Assembly: GCF_009026825.1 (NCBI RefSeq)
Contig: NZ_CP045032.1
Coordinates: 558,001-622,000, forward strand
Length of the DNA: 64,000 bases
Source of the DNA: Corynebacterium urogenitale
Lineage (GTDB): Bacteria; Actinomycetota; Actinomycetes; Mycobacteriales; Mycobacteriaceae
Reading direction: 5' to 3'
Shown here: piece by piece, positions 1 to 8,349 of the stretch
Position numbering within the stretch: the stretch's first letter is position 1
How the letters are laid out: every line of letters starts with the position of its first letter
The notes under the pieces: model-generated
The model's database searches: none
What the model saw: only the letters and a program-made list of their open reading frames with translations
What the model was told of the DNA's origin: nothing
Made by a program: the position numbers and the translations under genes

Positions 1-1104
1 TGGCACCCATGCGAGTACCTGCATGATGGTGGAATCCAGTGCGTTCCAGCCGAAGATCGGCGCGTAGATCATGCCGAAGATCAGCAACATAATGGGCGAC
101 TGGGTGGACTGCAGGTCCTCGGTCCGCGAAACCATGGAACCAGCGGCTGCGTACAGCGAGCCGAAGAACAACAGGCCGATGGCGAAGCTCAATAGCATGA
201 GCGGCACTACAGCCATGCTCAGCGTGAACCCTTCCAGCAGGCCAGTGATTTTCACGGCGGTGGCTCCGGCACCCAAGATGATTGCGGTGCTGACGAGGCC
301 CAGGATTGCGTTACCGACCAACTTGCCTGCGAGGAAATCCATCGGACGCACGGAAGCGAGGATGATCTCCACTACGCGGGAGCTTTTCTCCTCCGTCACG
401 CGTCCACCGATGTTCGCGGCGAAAAGGATAATGAAGAAGCTCATGAGGCTCACGGCGATCATAACCGTGACCACAGCGCCCAAGTTGCTTTCCTGTTCCT
501 TTTCTTCATCGAGGTCTACCGTGGTGTAGCTGCTGTCCGGCAGTGCGTTGGTGAAATCGGCGGGGTCCACGCCCACTGCGTTGAGTGCCTCGTTTTGGGC
601 ATTCGCTGTCAGTGTTGTGCTGACAATCGCAGTGACGGTGCCATTGGGAGAGCCCTTGGCAAATAGTTCGTAGCTCGTATCCTTGCCTTCGCCTTCGGCG
701 ACCAGCGCAGCGTCGACATCCCCATCCTTGACCTTCTGCTTGGCTTCGTCTGCAGAGTCGATGCTCTCTACCTTGATCTCCCCGGTACCGCCGGAGCCGA
801 CGCCCGCGATAGGGCCCGCGCCCTCCATCGCGCCCGGGTTGTTCGCTTCGGTGATCTCCTTGGCTACCTGTTCGAATGGTGCGCTTTCCATGCCGACGAC
901 AGCAAGCGATGGCTGTTCATCGCTGTCCTTGTTCATGAAGAAGTTCGCAACGAACACTCCGCCGACGGTGACGATCAGCGTAATGAGAAGCGAGAAGATC
1001 ACGCCTTTGGAGCGCAGGAGCACAGAGATTTCGCGTGCGGCGACGGTGGAGATTGTGTTGGCTGAGGAGTACTTCGTATTTTGGGTGCTCGTGGTGGTGC
1101 TCAT
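1..1104 (-). CDS. ABC-2 type transporter permease (NatB/YhaP-like), 3' end outside window
   Basis: Membrane subunit of an export-type ABC transporter. I translated it directly from the complementary strand. It begins MSTTTSTQNTKYSS, has one membrane segment near residues 31-52, then a large outer domain rich in Asp, Glu and Gly, then a cluster of hydrophobic segments, the layout of NatB/YhaP proteins. The reading frame is open to the window edge, so the C-terminus is missing. Its ATG lies inside the stop of the ATPase gene (ATGA overlap at 1101-1104), so the two are translationally coupled. The substrate cannot be read from sequence; NatAB-type systems export sodium ions or drugs. Family call is firm, substrate unknown. 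Confidence 0.85.
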   Translation of the reverse strand, partial: MSTTTSTQNTKYSSANTISTVAAREISVLLRSKGVIFSLLITLIVTVGGVFVANFFMNKDSDEQPSLAVVGMESAPFEQVAKEITEANNPGAMEGAGPIAGVGSGGTGEIKVESIDSADEAKQKVKDGDVDAALVAEGEGKDTSYELFAKGSPNGTVTAIVSTTLTANAQNEALNAVGVDPADFTNALPDSSYTTVDLDEEKEQESNLGAVVTVMIAVSLMSFFIILFAANIGGRVTEEKSSRVVEIILASVRPMDFLAGKLVGNAILGLVSTAIILGAGATAVKITGLLEGFTLSMAVVPLMLLSFAIGLLFFGSLYAAAGSMVSRTEDLQSTQSPIMLLIFGMIYAPIFGWNALDSTIMQVLAWVP

Positions 1105-2000
1105 GACTGCACAACCTCCTGGAATAGTTCGGTGAGGTCTGGGACGCGGCGGGTGAAGGAGTGGACGGGGCCTGCGGCTAGCGCTGCTTGCAGTAGTTCC
1201 TGGTCCCGCTGTTCGCTATCGACTTCGACGATGACCCGCCCTGGGTGCTCCGCAGTCGCTGCGTGCGTCTCGATCACGTGAGCCCACTCCGGCTCCCAAC
1301 CGCGCGCCGGGGTGACAACCTCGTAGCGGATCGGGCCGCGGTTGCGCAGCTCGTGGACTGAGCCCTCGGCCCGCATCTGCCCCTTCGTGATGATGCCCAC
1401 GCGGTCGCACAGGCGCTGCACGAGGTCGAGCTGGTGGGAGCTGAACATGACGGGCACCCCGGCGTTGGCGCGCTCGCGCAGGATCTCGCTCATGACGTTG
1501 ACGGCCACGGGGTCGAGGCCAGAGAAAGGTTCGTCGAGGATGAGCAGGTCGGGGTTGTGGATGAGGGAGGCGGCGAGCTGTACACGCTGCTGGTTGCCAA
1601 GGGAGAGTTCATCGAGCTTGTCGTCTTTGCGCTCGGCCAATCCCAGCCGTTCGAGCAGATTGTTGGCGCTTGTTGCTGCGGCTTTGCCATTCATGCCGTG
1701 GAGTTTGCCGAAGAATGTGAGCTGGTCGGCGAGTTTTTCCTTGGCGTAGAGGCCACGTTCTTCGGGCATGTAGCCGATGCGTCGGCGCAGGTTGTCGTTC
1801 ATTTTTTGGTTGCCGATGCGCACTTCGCCGGAGTCGCTGCTGAGCACTCCGAGCGCGATGCGCATGGTGGTGGATTTGCCGGCGCCGTTGGAGCCGACGA
1901 AGCCGTAGATTTCGCCGGGGTGGACGCTGAAGGTCATGTCTGTGAGCACGCGGTGGTCGCCGTAACTCTTGTTGAGGTGGTCGATGTGGAGGGGTTCCAT
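1101..2000 (-). CDS. ABC transporter ATP-binding protein (NatA-like)
   Basis: ATPase partner of the overlapping ABC-2 permease, 299 residues. Walker A is GSNGAGKST near residue 36, the signature is LSLGNQQRV, and Walker B is LLILDEPFSGLDP, followed by the switch His in SSHQLD. The C-terminal ~80 residues form the accessory domain typical of NatA/YhaQ proteins. An AGGAA ribosome binding site lies 8 bases before the ATG at 2000, supporting this start. The pair forms a two-gene operon read toward the left edge. It acts on the cytoplasmic face of the membrane. The substrate is unknown. Confidence 0.92.
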   Translation of the reverse strand: MEPLHIDHLNKSYGDHRVLTDMTFSVHPGEIYGFVGSNGAGKSTTMRIALGVLSSDSGEVRIGNQKMNDNLRRRIGYMPEERGLYAKEKLADQLTFFGKLHGMNGKAAATSANNLLERLGLAERKDDKLDELSLGNQQRVQLAASLIHNPDLLILDEPFSGLDPVAVNVMSEILRERANAGVPVMFSSHQLDLVQRLCDRVGIITKGQMRAEGSVHELRNRGPIRYEVVTPARGWEPEWAHVIETHAATAEHPGRVIVEVDSEQRDQELLQAALAAGPVHSFTRRVPDLTELFQEVVQS

Positions 2001-2148
2001 GGCTGTGTTCCTGTTGTTGCTCTCTTCGGTGCTGGTCTCTTTGCTGCGTTCTTACTGGTAATGGTGATGTTCCTCGTATGTATCAGTATGCCTGAGGTGT
2101 GCAGACCCTTCCTGTTGATCACTGTTGAAGTCGTGTGGCTCGACGCCA

Positions 2149-2721
2149 CTAGGTGGTCTCTTCCATGTCATCCGAAAGGGTGAAGGTCATGGCGTAACCG
2201 ACAGCGGGGAGGGCGACGATCGCGAGAAAGCCGATGAGGCCAATCAGGCTGACGGTGTACACGATCTGCATGGGGCTGTGACCGAGAATTTCCGTGGTGT
2301 CGGTGGTGAGTGCGCTGAATGTCACGAGGAAGACGAGCCCGAGGGTGAAGAACTTCCCGATGAGACTGTAGGAAATTTTCCGCCATGAGTTGATGACAGT
2401 CTCCTCGTATTCGTCCAGGAGTTCGGAGGGGGCATCGTCTTTTGCGTTGATAGTGGTGCGCAGCATCGTCCAGACGATCATCATGAAGAGGGTAAAGACG
2501 ATCCATCCCAGCAATAGTGGTGACCAGAACAGCTGGCCGATGGCGATGAGGACTCCCGCGGCGAGGGAGGCGAAGTAGAGCGTCACGAGGAGGCGTTGAC
2601 GGGCTGGGGTGCGCCACGAGGTGAGCGAGGAGGACATAGTTTCTTGCTGCTTAGACCAGAATTCAACCCGCCGTTGGTGGCGGCGTGTGGCCCAGGTGGT
2701 CAAGGTTTTCGAGAGGCTCAT
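2149..2721 (-). CDS. Four-helix membrane protein coupled to an XRE regulator
   Basis: 190-residue integral membrane protein of unknown function. A positively charged N-terminus of about 40 residues is followed by two adjacent hydrophobic segments (about 45-65 and 70-90), a cytoplasmic stretch rich in Asp and Glu (about 95-115), and two more segments near 125-145 and 152-180. The start codon overlaps the stop of the upstream HTH gene (ATGA) and has a GGAGG site inside that gene, so the two proteins are made together. Small XRE regulator plus membrane protein pairs are common in actinobacteria and usually have unknown roles. Confidence 0.75.
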   Translation of the reverse strand: MSLSKTLTTWATRRHQRRVEFWSKQQETMSSSLTSWRTPARQRLLVTLYFASLAAGVLIAIGQLFWSPLLLGWIVFTLFMMIVWTMLRTTINAKDDAPSELLDEYEETVINSWRKISYSLIGKFFTLGLVFLVTFSALTTDTTEILGHSPMQIVYTVSLIGLIGFLAIVALPAVGYAMTFTLSDDMEETT

Positions 2722-3002
2722 GGGGTTTCCTCCTTGGTGGGGGTGGTGCGCGGATACATTTCCTGACTCATCGGGAGGAACTCTTCGCGGCTGAAGACGG
2801 CTTCCACTGGGAGTTGGAAGACCTCACACAGTCGGAAGGCGAGGTCCAAGCTGGGCGAATGGTCGCCGCGCTCGAGGGCGCCGACGGTCTGGGGGTTGAC
2901 TCCGATCAAAGTGGCGAGTTGTGCACGTGACATGTCCCGCTCTGCTCGGAGCACGCGCACCCGATTGAAGATCGGCTGTGTTGGCTTTTTCTTTGGGGAC
3001 AT
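2718..3002 (-). CDS. Small XRE/Cro-type transcriptional regulator
   Basis: 94-residue DNA-binding protein. The helix-turn-helix runs over about residues 15-70: VRVLRAERDMSRAQLATLIG is followed by VNPQTVGALERGDHSPS, the classic XRE pattern, and by the LCEVFQLPVEAVF tail found in YozG/YgzD-like small regulators. I start it at the ATG at 3002 rather than at an upstream codon: homology begins here and a good promoter lies so close upstream that longer forms would not be transcribed. It overlaps the downstream membrane protein gene by 4 bases. It probably regulates this two-gene operon; targets are unknown. Confidence 0.85.
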   Translation of the reverse strand: MSPKKKPTQPIFNRVRVLRAERDMSRAQLATLIGVNPQTVGALERGDHSPSLDLAFRLCEVFQLPVEAVFSREEFLPMSQEMYPRTTPTKEETP

Positions 3003-3038
3003 ACCGCAAAGTATTGTATAAACCCAACGCTTTGTCAA
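3003..3038 (-). promoter_or_regulatory. Promoter of the XRE gene, leaderless layout
   Basis: On the minus strand TTGACA (3038-3033) is followed after exactly 17 bases by AATACT (3015-3010). Only 7 bases separate the -10 box from the ATG at 3002, so transcription should start at or next to the A of the start codon. No ribosome binding site is present. The boxes are seen directly; the leaderless start is inferred. Confidence 0.65.
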
Positions 3039-3207
3039 TGGATAGCAATGAATTGTTGAAAAATATTGCACTGAGCTGCCTCGGGTTGAGCAATACATAA
3101 GAGCTCGTGTCGCCTGGTGAGCGAGGAAATCGCCCACAGGGACACCGCGAGGAATTGAAGGGTGCGAAGGGTGGCGTCGAATCAAAGAAATGGGGAGGAT
3201 GGTGGGC

Positions 3208-4062
3208 ATGGCACCTTACGAAAACATCGCAATGAACGACGGCAACAGCATCCCCCAACTGGGACTGGGAGTGTGGGAGCTCAGCGACGAGGACACCTAC
3301 AGCTCCGTACGTGCGGCCATCGAGGTCGGATGCCGACACGTGGATACCGCCAAGATCTACGGCAATGAGGAGGCCGTGGGGCGGGCGATCGCCGATGCGA
3401 TCAGCGCAGGTGAGATTGCCCGTGAGGACATCTTCGTCACCACCAAGCTCTGGAACGAGGACCAGACTCGCGGGGAGGAAGCCCTCAACGCGTCGCTCCA
3501 GCGCCTCGGAATGGACTACGTGGACCTCTACCTGTTGCACTGGCCATGCCCCAAGGCAGGGACATACGTGCAGGCTTATGAATCCATGATCGCAGGCCAG
3601 GAGGCGGGCAAGGTCCGCTCCGTGGGCGTGTGCAACTTCTACCAGGAAACCCTCGAGGACCTCACGGAAAAGACAGGCCACACCCCGGCCATCAACCAGA
3701 TCGAGATTCATCCGGGCTTCAGCCAGGTTGTCCAGCGCAGCGACAATGCTGCCAAGGGCATCGTCACGGAGAGCTGGTCACCACTGGGCAAGGGCACAAA
3801 TCTCACCGACCCGCGGATCGCGAAGATTGCGGCCAACCACGGAGTCAGCCCCGCACAGGCGATCATCCGTTGGCATATTCAGCGCGGGGATGTGGTGATT
3901 CCGCGTAGCTCCAAGGTGGAGCGAGTGAAGCAGAACTTCGATGTCTTCGGCTTCAGCCTGTCGGCAGAGGACATGGCGGCCATCGACGTGATGGATGTCC
4001 CCGATGGTCGTGTGGGGCCGGATCCGCTGGAATTCCACGTGGGGACGCCGGCGGACAGCTAA
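3208..4062 (+). CDS. Aldo/keto reductase (2,5-diketogluconate reductase-like)
   Basis: NADPH-dependent cytosolic carbonyl reductase, 284 residues. The catalytic tetrad is visible: Asp46 and Tyr51 in VDTAKIYGNE, Lys80 in VTTKLWNED and His111 in LLHWPCP. The cofactor motif IPRSSKVERVKQN lies near the C-terminus. I chose the ATG at 3208 because GGGGAGG ends 9 bases before it; upstream in-frame ATGs at 3190 and 3199 overlap that site. The crotonase gene follows after 10 bases and may be cotranscribed. Closest family is DkgA-type reductases; the natural substrate cannot be told from sequence. Confidence 0.9.
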   Translation: MAPYENIAMNDGNSIPQLGLGVWELSDEDTYSSVRAAIEVGCRHVDTAKIYGNEEAVGRAIADAISAGEIAREDIFVTTKLWNEDQTRGEEALNASLQRLGMDYVDLYLLHWPCPKAGTYVQAYESMIAGQEAGKVRSVGVCNFYQETLEDLTEKTGHTPAINQIEIHPGFSQVVQRSDNAAKGIVTESWSPLGKGTNLTDPRIAKIAANHGVSPAQAIIRWHIQRGDVVIPRSSKVERVKQNFDVFGFSLSAEDMAAIDVMDVPDGRVGPDPLEFHVGTPADS

Positions 4063-4072
4063 ATTAGTCAGC

Positions 4073-4831
4073 ATGAGTGTGCTCTCCGCCCGCCACGGTG
4101 ATGTCACCGTGATTACCCTCAATAATCCCGCCAAGCGCAATGCGCTCACTGCGCAGTTCGCGCGGGAGATCGCTGAGGCCATAAGGGAGGCCTCAGCTGG
4201 AGAGGTGGCGGAGGACCGCCAAGCGCGAGCCATCCTCCTCCGTGGCGAGGGGCCAGCCTTTTGTGCGGGCGCGGACCTCGGCGGTGGAGTGTACGGCGAC
4301 GATTTCTGGGCGTCGATAACGGACATGCTGAACGCCATCACCGAGTCTCCTGTTCCGGTGATCGCAGATGTCCAGGGACCTGCCGTGGGGGCGGGTTGTC
4401 AGCTCATTTTGGCTTGCGACCTGCGTGTATTTGGTGAGCGCGGCGTCTGTTGGATTCCCGTGGCCAAGCATGCCTTCGCCATGGACGACTGGACGATCCG
4501 CCGTGCACGGGAGTTGCTGGGAGGTTCTGTGGCCCGCAACTTGCTCCTCGGTGGGGCGCAGGTGGGCACGGAACAGGCGTTGGCGCTTGGCTTCGCTATG
4601 AGCAAGGCTTCCGTGGCGGATCAGCGCGATGAGCCGCTGGAAATCGCGCAGTCCATCGCGGGTGGCGCGCCGTTGAGTATGGAGCACTCCAAGCGCGTGC
4701 TCAATCATGAGGACCCGGCCAATGATGCTGAGCTCCAGCAGATGTTCACAGACGTGTGGGCCAGTGAGGATGCGAGCGAGGCACGCAGGGCTCGTGCTGA
4801 GCAGCGCGCACCACACTTCACCGGCCGCTAA
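4073..4831 (+). CDS. Enoyl-CoA hydratase/isomerase-family protein, EchA6-like, catalytic glutamates absent
   Basis: 252-residue crotonase-fold protein. The CoA-binding and oxyanion-hole segments FCAGADLGGG (near residue 63) and GPAVGAGCQLILACDL (near 102) are present. The two catalytic glutamates of true hydratases (Glu144 and Glu164 of rat enzyme) are replaced: Gln110 and, 20 residues later, Val130 in CWIPVAK. Mycobacterial EchA6 also lacks these residues and, from the literature, binds long acyl-CoA without hydrating it. The start at 4073 is where homology begins; no strong ribosome binding site is seen. It follows the reductase gene by 10 bases. A hydratase label would be misleading. Confidence 0.85.
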   Translation: MSVLSARHGDVTVITLNNPAKRNALTAQFAREIAEAIREASAGEVAEDRQARAILLRGEGPAFCAGADLGGGVYGDDFWASITDMLNAITESPVPVIADVQGPAVGAGCQLILACDLRVFGERGVCWIPVAKHAFAMDDWTIRRARELLGGSVARNLLLGGAQVGTEQALALGFAMSKASVADQRDEPLEIAQSIAGGAPLSMEHSKRVLNHEDPANDAELQQMFTDVWASEDASEARRARAEQRAPHFTGR

Positions 4832-4913
4832 ACGCTCAATCTGAAGGCTTCTGAGTCACAGCGGCCATAGTGACTAAAGCGGTTTGCTCGGCCCTGGGGG
4901 CTGCGCCAGCGCA

Positions 4914-5780
4914 CTACTTGACCTGCGCGATGACCTCCACGTGGGGCATGACAAACAGCGCGCCGGGTGTGTCGGCCCAGGCATGCCACCCCTCGACGAT
5001 CTGCGTGATCGCTGCGCGCGTGGCGTCACCAGCCGTGGCTCCACCATCTTCGGAGCGTTGCACGTCGCCTAACGCTTCAGCTGCTCGGAGCACATAGTTT
5101 TCCTCTTGGGTGCGTTCCGCCCAGGAGTCCGCCAGCCATTGTCGCTGTTCCGGCTCGCCATAGGTCCAGTTGGAGGAGGTCACCGTGATCTCGGTGAGCC
5201 CTGCCCGGTGGAACCAGAGCGGTAGGTGGCGCCCGGCGTTCGGCTGCATTCCAGCTAGGTCCGCGACGACCGAAAAGATGGCACGCCAGCGCGATAGCCC
5301 TGGGCTTGGGGGATACCAAAGCATCGCGCCGTAATCGACTTCACGGGAGGCGATGATGCCACCCGGCTTGACGATGCGCGCACACTCTTTCAGAGCGGCG
5401 ATGGGGTCGGGGAGGTGATGGAGCACTTGTGCCATGAAAGACACATCCACTGAGTCATCGGGAAAGGGTAGTGCGGTGGCTTCGCCCTGGGTGAAGGTCA
5501 CGTCAAGATCGGCCTCCGCGGCGGCTTTGGTTGCGACGCCAATGGCCTCCGGCGCGAAGTCGATGCCCGTGACCTGCGAGGCTTTACCGCCGAGGCTTTC
5601 GATATGGCGGGCGAGGTCGAGGGTGATACTGCCCGGTCCACAGCCGATATCGGCGAGTATCGTGTCGCCACGGAGGTGGGGGAGAAGAAAAGCCGCCGAA
5701 TCCTTCGCTGTCCGTGCCGCATGAACTTTCTGTGCACCTGCGTGGCCGTGGATATAGGAGTTGCTGCTGTGTTCGCTCAT
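4914..5780 (-). CDS. Class I SAM-dependent methyltransferase (UbiE-like)
   Basis: 288-residue methyltransferase. The S-adenosylmethionine-binding motif ILADIGCGPGSITLDLA is at about residues 41-57, followed by an acidic motif II (VTGIDFAPEAI), DVSFMAQVLHHLPDP (motif post II) and the VKPGGIIASREVDY strand. The C-terminal ~100 residues form a cap that probably selects the substrate. It is alone on this strand, between the crotonase gene (convergent) and the MFS remnant (divergent). The methyl acceptor cannot be predicted; the family includes quinone and small-molecule methyltransferases. Confidence 0.88.
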   Translation of the reverse strand: MSEHSSNSYIHGHAGAQKVHAARTAKDSAAFLLPHLRGDTILADIGCGPGSITLDLARHIESLGGKASQVTGIDFAPEAIGVATKAAAEADLDVTFTQGEATALPFPDDSVDVSFMAQVLHHLPDPIAALKECARIVKPGGIIASREVDYGAMLWYPPSPGLSRWRAIFSVVADLAGMQPNAGRHLPLWFHRAGLTEITVTSSNWTYGEPEQRQWLADSWAERTQEENYVLRAAEALGDVQRSEDGGATAGDATRAAITQIVEGWHAWADTPGALFVMPHVEVIAQVK

Positions 5781-5911
5781 GTCGTCCAGCCTATAAGCTT
5801 CTTGCCTCGGTGAAGTTTGGCCGTTTTTCGTTCCTTACACCTGACAGTCCCGAGCTGTGTGAGGTCAGATCCTCCTCTTGACGACCATGGCCCTGTACGC
5901 GGTCAAGGAAT

Positions 5912-6743
5912 TTGCCGCTTCCAATGCAGCTAGTGGCCTGGCTTCCGGCTGCCCGCCGCGCGGAGGGAACCGGCTACTTTGCTCTAGGCACCACTTTGGC
6001 TACGGCTATTGGGCCTGCGCTTGGTCTGTGGATCGTGGGCTCCTGGTCCTACACGGCGCTGTTCCTTGCCACCGTGGGCACGGCGATCGTCGGTGGACTT
6101 CTGAGTCTCGTGGTGGTGGTTCGCGGTGGCGTCGAGCAGGAACAAAACCAGGGGAACCGCGCGCGGCTGACGTGGCGCTCCATCGTGCACCCCGCGGTCG
6201 CACCCATCGGCGTGTTTATGCTGATTGTTGGCTGCTGCTATGCCGGAATCATCACGTTCATCAATGCTTTTGGCGAAGATCGCGGCGTCACGAGTGGTAC
6301 GGGGCTGTTCTTCCTGGCGTACGCGGTGGTGACGCTCATCGGTCGCTTCTTCCTCGGACGTCTCCAGGATGAGCGCGGGGACAACATCGTCATCTTTCTT
6401 GGGCTGGTGAGCTTCGCCACTGCCCTCGCGTTGCTTGGCGCGGCCCAGGAGAATTGGCAGGTCATTGTGGCAGGTGCACTGACGGGCCTTGGCTATGGTT
6501 CCCTGATGCCCGCGGCGCAGACAATTGCCGTGCGGGTGGTTCCGCGGTCGGAGATGGGAACGGGTATCTCCACGCTCTTTTTGCTCCTCGACGTGGGCGT
6601 GGCTTTTCGGCCCTATTGTCCTGGGGTATCTGCTCACCGCGGTGGGTTATGGCCCGATGTATGAGCTCCTCGCCGTCGTCGTCCTATTGGCCGCCGTGCT
6701 GTACTTCTTCATTCATGGACGACGCCAAGAGCGCCTGCTCTAA
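5912..6743 (+). pseudogene. Decayed MFS transporter: N-terminus lost and one-base frameshift
   Basis: Remnant of a 12-helix major facilitator. The recognisable part starts at LPAARRAEGTGYFALGTTLA, the mid-N-domain motif of MFS drug or sugar exporters, so about the first 120-130 residues and three or four helices are gone; 5781-5911 holds no readable start of the protein. The frame then breaks at a run of four T (6604-6607): reading three T gives DVGVAFGPIVLGYLL and restores the last two helices to the stop at 6743. Its end overlaps the convergent YhgE-like gene by 4 bases. A sequencing error could explain the frameshift but not the missing N-terminus. Confidence 0.85.
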
Positions 6744-7621
6744 TCTGCTGCCCCTGCAGATTTGGCGGTTCGCTTCTCGGAGCGGAGGGAAAGCAGCGGT
6801 GCGAGGCCCCAGAGGATGAGGCCGAACGCTATCCATCCGATGAGTGTCCAGAAGCCGTGGGTGCCACCGTGGCCATCGAAGTACGCGACGGCGCGGACGA
6901 GGGTACCCGTCGCTCCTGGGGGTAACAGCTGGCCGAGTGCTGCGACGGCGGTGGGCAGCCAGACAGCAGAGGTGGCGATGCCAGCGAAAGGGTTGCCGAC
7001 GAACATCATGGTCATCGCGGCGACTGTGAAGCCCTTATTGCCGAAGCACTCGGCGAGGCCTCCGATGCCGGTTCCGGTGGGATCGGCTTCGGGCAGGGCG
7101 ACGATGTCATCGACCTTTGGTTCGAGGGACATCTGCTTGCCGATGGCTTGGCCGGTTTGGGTGAGGGTGCCGGACACAGCAGTGGAGCCTGCGCTGGCCA
7201 CGGCGATGCGGAGCGTGTCTGGTTGGGAGAGGTCGAATCCGCCGGTGATCTCGCGGGTCTCGATGGCGGTATTTAGCGACTCGGCGGAGGGGTATTCGCG
7301 AAGATCGAAGGCCTCTGTATCTTGGGCTTTCAGTGCCTTGTCGATGTCCGTGATGGTTTGTTCGCTGCCGACGATGCCGACTTCGAGGTGGTGCGGTCCG
7401 GATTTGAGGGAGGGCATGATGAACAGCAACAGCATGCCGACGAGAATGACGGAGAGGCCCAGGGTGAGAGCGATGGAGCGAATGAACTTTTTGCGGGTGG
7501 GTGTGAGTTCGATGTGCTCGTGGTGTTTGTGCTGCTCTGTGGTTGGGTGTTCGGTGCTTGCGTGTTCGGGGGCTTGTGCCTGCTGAGTGCTCGCAGGTGG
7601 CTGTTGAGTGGTGTCGGCCAT
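6740..7621 (-). CDS. YhgE/ABC-2-like membrane protein, apparently shortened
   Basis: 293-residue membrane protein. A His/Thr/Gln-rich cytoplasmic head of about 40 residues is followed by one membrane helix (about 55-77), an outer domain (about 80-185) and a C-terminal membrane region ending in FWTLIGWIAFGLILWGLAPLL. Related corynebacterial proteins have five or six helices after the outer domain; here only about three are visible and the sequence jumps from ADPTGTGIGG to LAECFGNKGF, so an in-frame internal loss is likely (inference). AAGGA precedes the ATG at 7621. It is divergent from a tetR gene that probably controls it. Confidence 0.7.
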   Translation of the reverse strand: MADTTQQPPASTQQAQAPEHASTEHPTTEQHKHHEHIELTPTRKKFIRSIALTLGLSVILVGMLLLFIMPSLKSGPHHLEVGIVGSEQTITDIDKALKAQDTEAFDLREYPSAESLNTAIETREITGGFDLSQPDTLRIAVASAGSTAVSGTLTQTGQAIGKQMSLEPKVDDIVALPEADPTGTGIGGLAECFGNKGFTVAAMTMMFVGNPFAGIATSAVWLPTAVAALGQLLPPGATGTLVRAVAYFDGHGGTHGFWTLIGWIAFGLILWGLAPLLSLRSEKRTAKSAGAAD

Positions 7622-7643
7622 GGGGGAACGCGTCCTTCCTCGT

Positions 7644-7678
7644 AGTGGAGAAAAATCCTCCACTTGTTGCTGTGGAGG
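7644..7678. promoter_or_regulatory. Probable TetR operator with three GTGGAG half-sites
   Basis: CCTCCAC (7657-7663) and GTGGAGG (7672-7678) form a perfect inverted repeat with an 8-base spacer. A third half-site, AGTGGAG (7644-7650), pairs in the opposite sense with the central one. They lie between the divergent membrane protein (start 7621) and tetR (start 7776), just upstream of the former, as expected for a TetR target. Binding is inferred. Confidence 0.55.
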
Positions 7679-7775
7679 AATTATTCACCCGGTTAGGATG
7701 GAAGTCAAAAGCTCAGGGCGGGCCCGCTACATAGTGCGCTGAGCGTAGACCACAATCGCAAGAGCAGGAGACCGG

Positions 7776-8315
7776 ATGAGAGCGGATGCCCTTCAACGGC
7801 GAGAGCGTATCGTCGGCGCAGCACGGGAGCTTTTCGCCACCCGGGGACGAGACATCTCACTGGGATCTGTTGCAGAGCGGGCTGGGGTGGGCATCGGGAC
7901 GCTCTACCGGAATTTCTCCTCGCGGGAGGAACTCGTTCGAGCTGTCGCGATGGCCGTAATGGGGGATCTGGTGGCGTCGGTCAAAGAAGTGGGGCAGCGC
8001 AGTGCGGAGCCAGAGGCATGGCGCGAACTTATTCGGTCGCTGGCCAGGCTGAACTTGGGTGCGTTTACCGACGTGCAGGCGGTTGTGCTCGATGACGACG
8101 TGGCCGCAGAGCAACAGCGCGCGCTGGCAAAGCTGGAAGAGCTGCTGGCGAGCTTCCAGCGGGCAGGGGTCGTGCGTGGTGAGGTAGATGCGCAGGAGAT
8201 GATCGTTGCGCTGGCGATCATTACTCGGCCACAGCCGGAGGCGATTGTTCATGCGGCACCGAATGTGGCAGACACACTGTTGGAGAGCTATATCCAGTGG
8301 ACTGAACTTCGCTGA
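7776..8315 (+). CDS. TetR/AcrR-family transcriptional regulator
   Basis: 179-residue repressor. The N-terminal helix-turn-helix covers about residues 8-55: RERIVGAARELFATRG, then ISLGSVAERAGVGIGTLYRN, with the usual FSSREELVRAV helix after it. The C-terminal domain (about 75-179) is the variable ligand pocket. AGGAG lies about 9 bases before the ATG. The gene is divergent from the YhgE-like membrane protein, and a three-half-site palindrome lies between them, so local repression of that gene and possibly of itself is the simplest model. The ligand is unknown. Confidence 0.88.
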   Translation: MRADALQRRERIVGAARELFATRGRDISLGSVAERAGVGIGTLYRNFSSREELVRAVAMAVMGDLVASVKEVGQRSAEPEAWRELIRSLARLNLGAFTDVQAVVLDDDVAAEQQRALAKLEELLASFQRAGVVRGEVDAQEMIVALAIITRPQPEAIVHAAPNVADTLLESYIQWTELR

Positions 8316-8349
8316 GGCTTGTGCCGAGGTGTGAGAGGTGCGGAGGGAG

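Noticed and set aside
2824..3711. 295-codon minus-strand frame over the XRE gene and the aldo/keto reductase
   Set aside because: It is antisense to the reductase and out of frame with the XRE gene; no recognisable domain.
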